Position numbers and translations under genes: made by a program
Shown here: one piece after another, positions 62,569 to 64,000 of the stretch
How the letters are laid out: every line of letters begins with the position of its first letter
Numbering within the stretch: the first letter of the stretch is position 1
NCBI GenBank assembly: GCA_019752015.1
Contig: JAIEMQ010000005.1
Coordinates: forward strand, 124,001 to 188,000
Reading direction: 5' to 3'
Length of the DNA: 64,000 nt
Source of the DNA: Cyanobacteriota bacterium
GTDB lineage: Bacteria > Acidobacteriota > Vicinamibacteria > Vicinamibacterales > UBA2999
The notes under the pieces: model-generated
Databases searched by the model: none
Told to the model about the DNA's origin: nothing
What the model saw: the letters and a program-made list of their open reading frames with translations, nothing else

Positions 62569-64000
62569 TCATGGCAGGCGTTCGAACCCAATCAGGGTCC
62601 ACCGCCCGTTATTCCGGCGGAAATACGCGGAAACCGGCTTGGTCCACGGCTGAGGTCCCCCTACCGCGGACAAATCCACCTGGATGTATTCCGACGCCGG
62701 CATCGGCGGCATCACCATCGGGCTCTGCGTCTCCTCGGTCGTCGCGATGAGGGTCGCCTTGTTCGCCTTGTTGTCGAAGGTGTACCAGAGCGCGCGATAA
62801 CCCGGGGCGCGATCGGCCACCGCGGCATCGACCGCCGCATTGCGGAACGACAGGCGGCCCTCGCGATCCAGGACCGGATCGACGATGGGATTCACCTTCG
62901 GCAGGAACGTCTGCAGGATCCGCAGGCGCCGATCGGAGATGGCCTTGGCGAGAAAATCCTCTGAAGCCTTGTCGCCGAACTGACCCTCAGCGACCGCGGC
63001 GCGAATCATGTCGTCGCTGATCGCCGCGATTTTCGTCGCCGCCCAGAACGTGTCGTCGGGACGCATGTGCCTGAACGCCGCGTTGGTGATGTGCGGCCAC
63101 CACTCTTCAGGATCCCACTTCGAGTGATCGCGCGGCAGCCGGCCGATCGAGGGCGACTCGAAATAATCCTGCCTGCGCCAGACCGGGATGTCGAAGCCGA
63201 GCGCCAGCATGCGCCGGCCGATCGCCCCGGGCTCTTCGACGAGCGCTTCGTAGCCTTCCCAGCCGTCGCGCGGCCCGATCGCCGCGCTGCCGAGCGCCGA
63301 TCCGAAATCGAGCAGGTAATTGCGGATGAAGGTGCGGCCGTTTTCGGTGACCAGTGCCGACAGCGAGTTGATGCCTTTGGCGTCGACGTGATTGAGCCAG
63401 GCGGCGAAGACGAAGTAGCCGCGCAGCTCGCGGCGATGCTCGTGCGGGATCACGTCGTTGGGGTCGTCGGCGCGTGTGCCGTGAAATTTGATCCGGCCCA
63501 CCGGACGGCCCGGCGCGCCCTTGCTGAGGATCACGCGATACGTACCGTCCGACTCGAGATCCGCGCCGGACAGCAGCCAACTGATGTCGCCTTGGTTCAT
63601 GACCCTCGGCATTTCGCCGGGAGGCGTGATCCGCGTCTCCTTGCCGATCACGAGGTTCGATGGATTCAGCCGGGCGATGTGGTACTCGGCGGTGTGATAG
63701 CCCGCGGCCCAGAATAATTTCGCTGCCACGATCTCGCTGCCGGTCGCCATCGTCGGCCATTCGGGCGGATCGAACTTGACGAACCAGATCTGGCTGGCCG
63801 AATCGCGAATCGTGAAGCCGGGCGTCACGCCGTCGCTTTTCGCCGACACCACCGTCCACCTGCCCGGCGCCGGACCGTCGCCGGTGTTCGAGGCGCGCGC
63901 CACCAGTGCCGGTGTCAGCGGGATTCGGCCGGCGCGGTTGACGAAGTACGGGCCATCCGGTACTTCATCAACCGTATTGATGTTTTTCGCGCGCTGTCCG
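62569..64000 (-). CDS. Protein with atypical-kinase-like motifs, 5' end outside window
   Basis: The frame stays open to the end of the window (residues 'NINTVDEVPDGPYFVNRAGR' are readable before a GTG at 63903), so the start is beyond 64000. 'WFVKFDPPEWPTMATGSEIV' has a Lys in a VKF strand followed by an acidic helix, 'FAAWLNHVDAKGINSL' looks like a catalytic loop (HVDxKxxN) and 'NYLLDFGSALGS' like a DFG-type metal site. Its order matches the kinase-like protein at 60790. Function unproven; spacing to the PAP2 gene is 53 bp. Confidence 0.55.
   Translation of the reverse strand, partial: GQRAKNINTVDEVPDGPYFVNRAGRIPLTPALVARASNTGDGPAPGRWTVVSAKSDGVTPGFTIRDSASQIWFVKFDPPEWPTMATGSEIVAAKLFWAAGYHTAEYHIARLNPSNLVIGKETRITPPGEMPRVMNQGDISWLLSGADLESDGTYRVILSKGAPGRPVGRIKFHGTRADDPNDVIPHEHRRELRGYFVFAAWLNHVDAKGINSLSALVTENGRTFIRNYLLDFGSALGSAAIGPRDGWEGYEALVEEPGAIGRRMLALGFDIPVWRRQDYFESPSIGRLPRDHSKWDPEEWWPHITNAAFRHMRPDDTFWAATKIAAISDDMIRAAVAEGQFGDKASEDFLAKAISDRRLRILQTFLPKVNPIVDPVLDREGRLSFRNAAVDAAVADRAPGYRALWYTFDNKANKATLIATTEETQSPMVMPPMPASEYIQVDLSAVGGPQPWTKPVSAYFRRNNGRWTLIGFERLP

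Overview
The window looks like a piece of an Acidobacteriota chromosome, most likely a Vicinamibacterales-type soil bacterium. This is inferred from the very high GC, several MacB/ADOP-type permease genes, a family of Hanks-type Ser/Thr kinases fused to TolB/PD40 beta-propeller sensors, many secreted peptidases and TPR/HEAT proteins, and dense ATGA/GTGA gene overlaps. I see no rRNA, tRNA, prophage or CRISPR array.

Layout. 1-8 kb: the tail of a membrane glycosyltransferase-like gene, a 400 bp field of GGTGC-N3-GCACC palindromes, two ADOP permeases and a bacterial STT3/PglB-like oligosaccharyltransferase. 8-14.8 kb: a phosphoribosyltransferase / erythromycin-esterase / alpha-beta hydrolase operon, haem A synthase, a TPR lipoprotein, a DUF1684 protein and a LysE-type exporter. 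14.8-21 kb: a folded inverted-repeat element, a GlcD-like flavin oxidase and a translationally coupled trehalose operon (otsB-otsA-GH15). 21-22 kb: twin STAS anti-anti-sigma genes. 22-34.7 kb: the most unusual part, an array of kinase-TolB copies (two intact, four decayed) alternating with nucleotidyltransferase or toxin-antitoxin-like cassettes of at least five kinds, several of them broken. 34.8-40 kb: mscL, a DinB-type protein, an ECF sigma factor, its zinc-finger anti-sigma, and two HEAT-repeat proteins, with REP-like hairpins between genes. 39.8-43.2 kb: the remains of a restriction-modification locus around a Fic gene, a HigBA-type toxin-antitoxin pair and a decayed ADOP permease. 43.3-56.1 kb: acyl-CoA synthetase, M14 and M28 peptidases, NUDIX, PAS-GGDEF, secreted hydrolase, SDR, YdeI-like and a secreted methyltransferase. 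56.1-58.3 kb: a RAYT transposase bounded by perfect inverted REP sequences and inserted at the 3' end of a sodium/solute symporter gene. 58.3-64 kb: a secreted amidase, and an operon of two proteins with atypical kinase-like motifs around a PAP2 phosphatase.

How the parts relate. Most genes are short housekeeping or envelope operons. The accessory signal is concentrated in three places: the kinase/nucleotidyltransferase array, where near-identical kinase 5' ends offer homology for recombination and each cassette carries its own small partner; the R-M/Fic/HigBA scar; and the RAYT element with matching REP hairpins elsewhere in the window. All functional calls rest on reading motifs by eye; no database search was possible.
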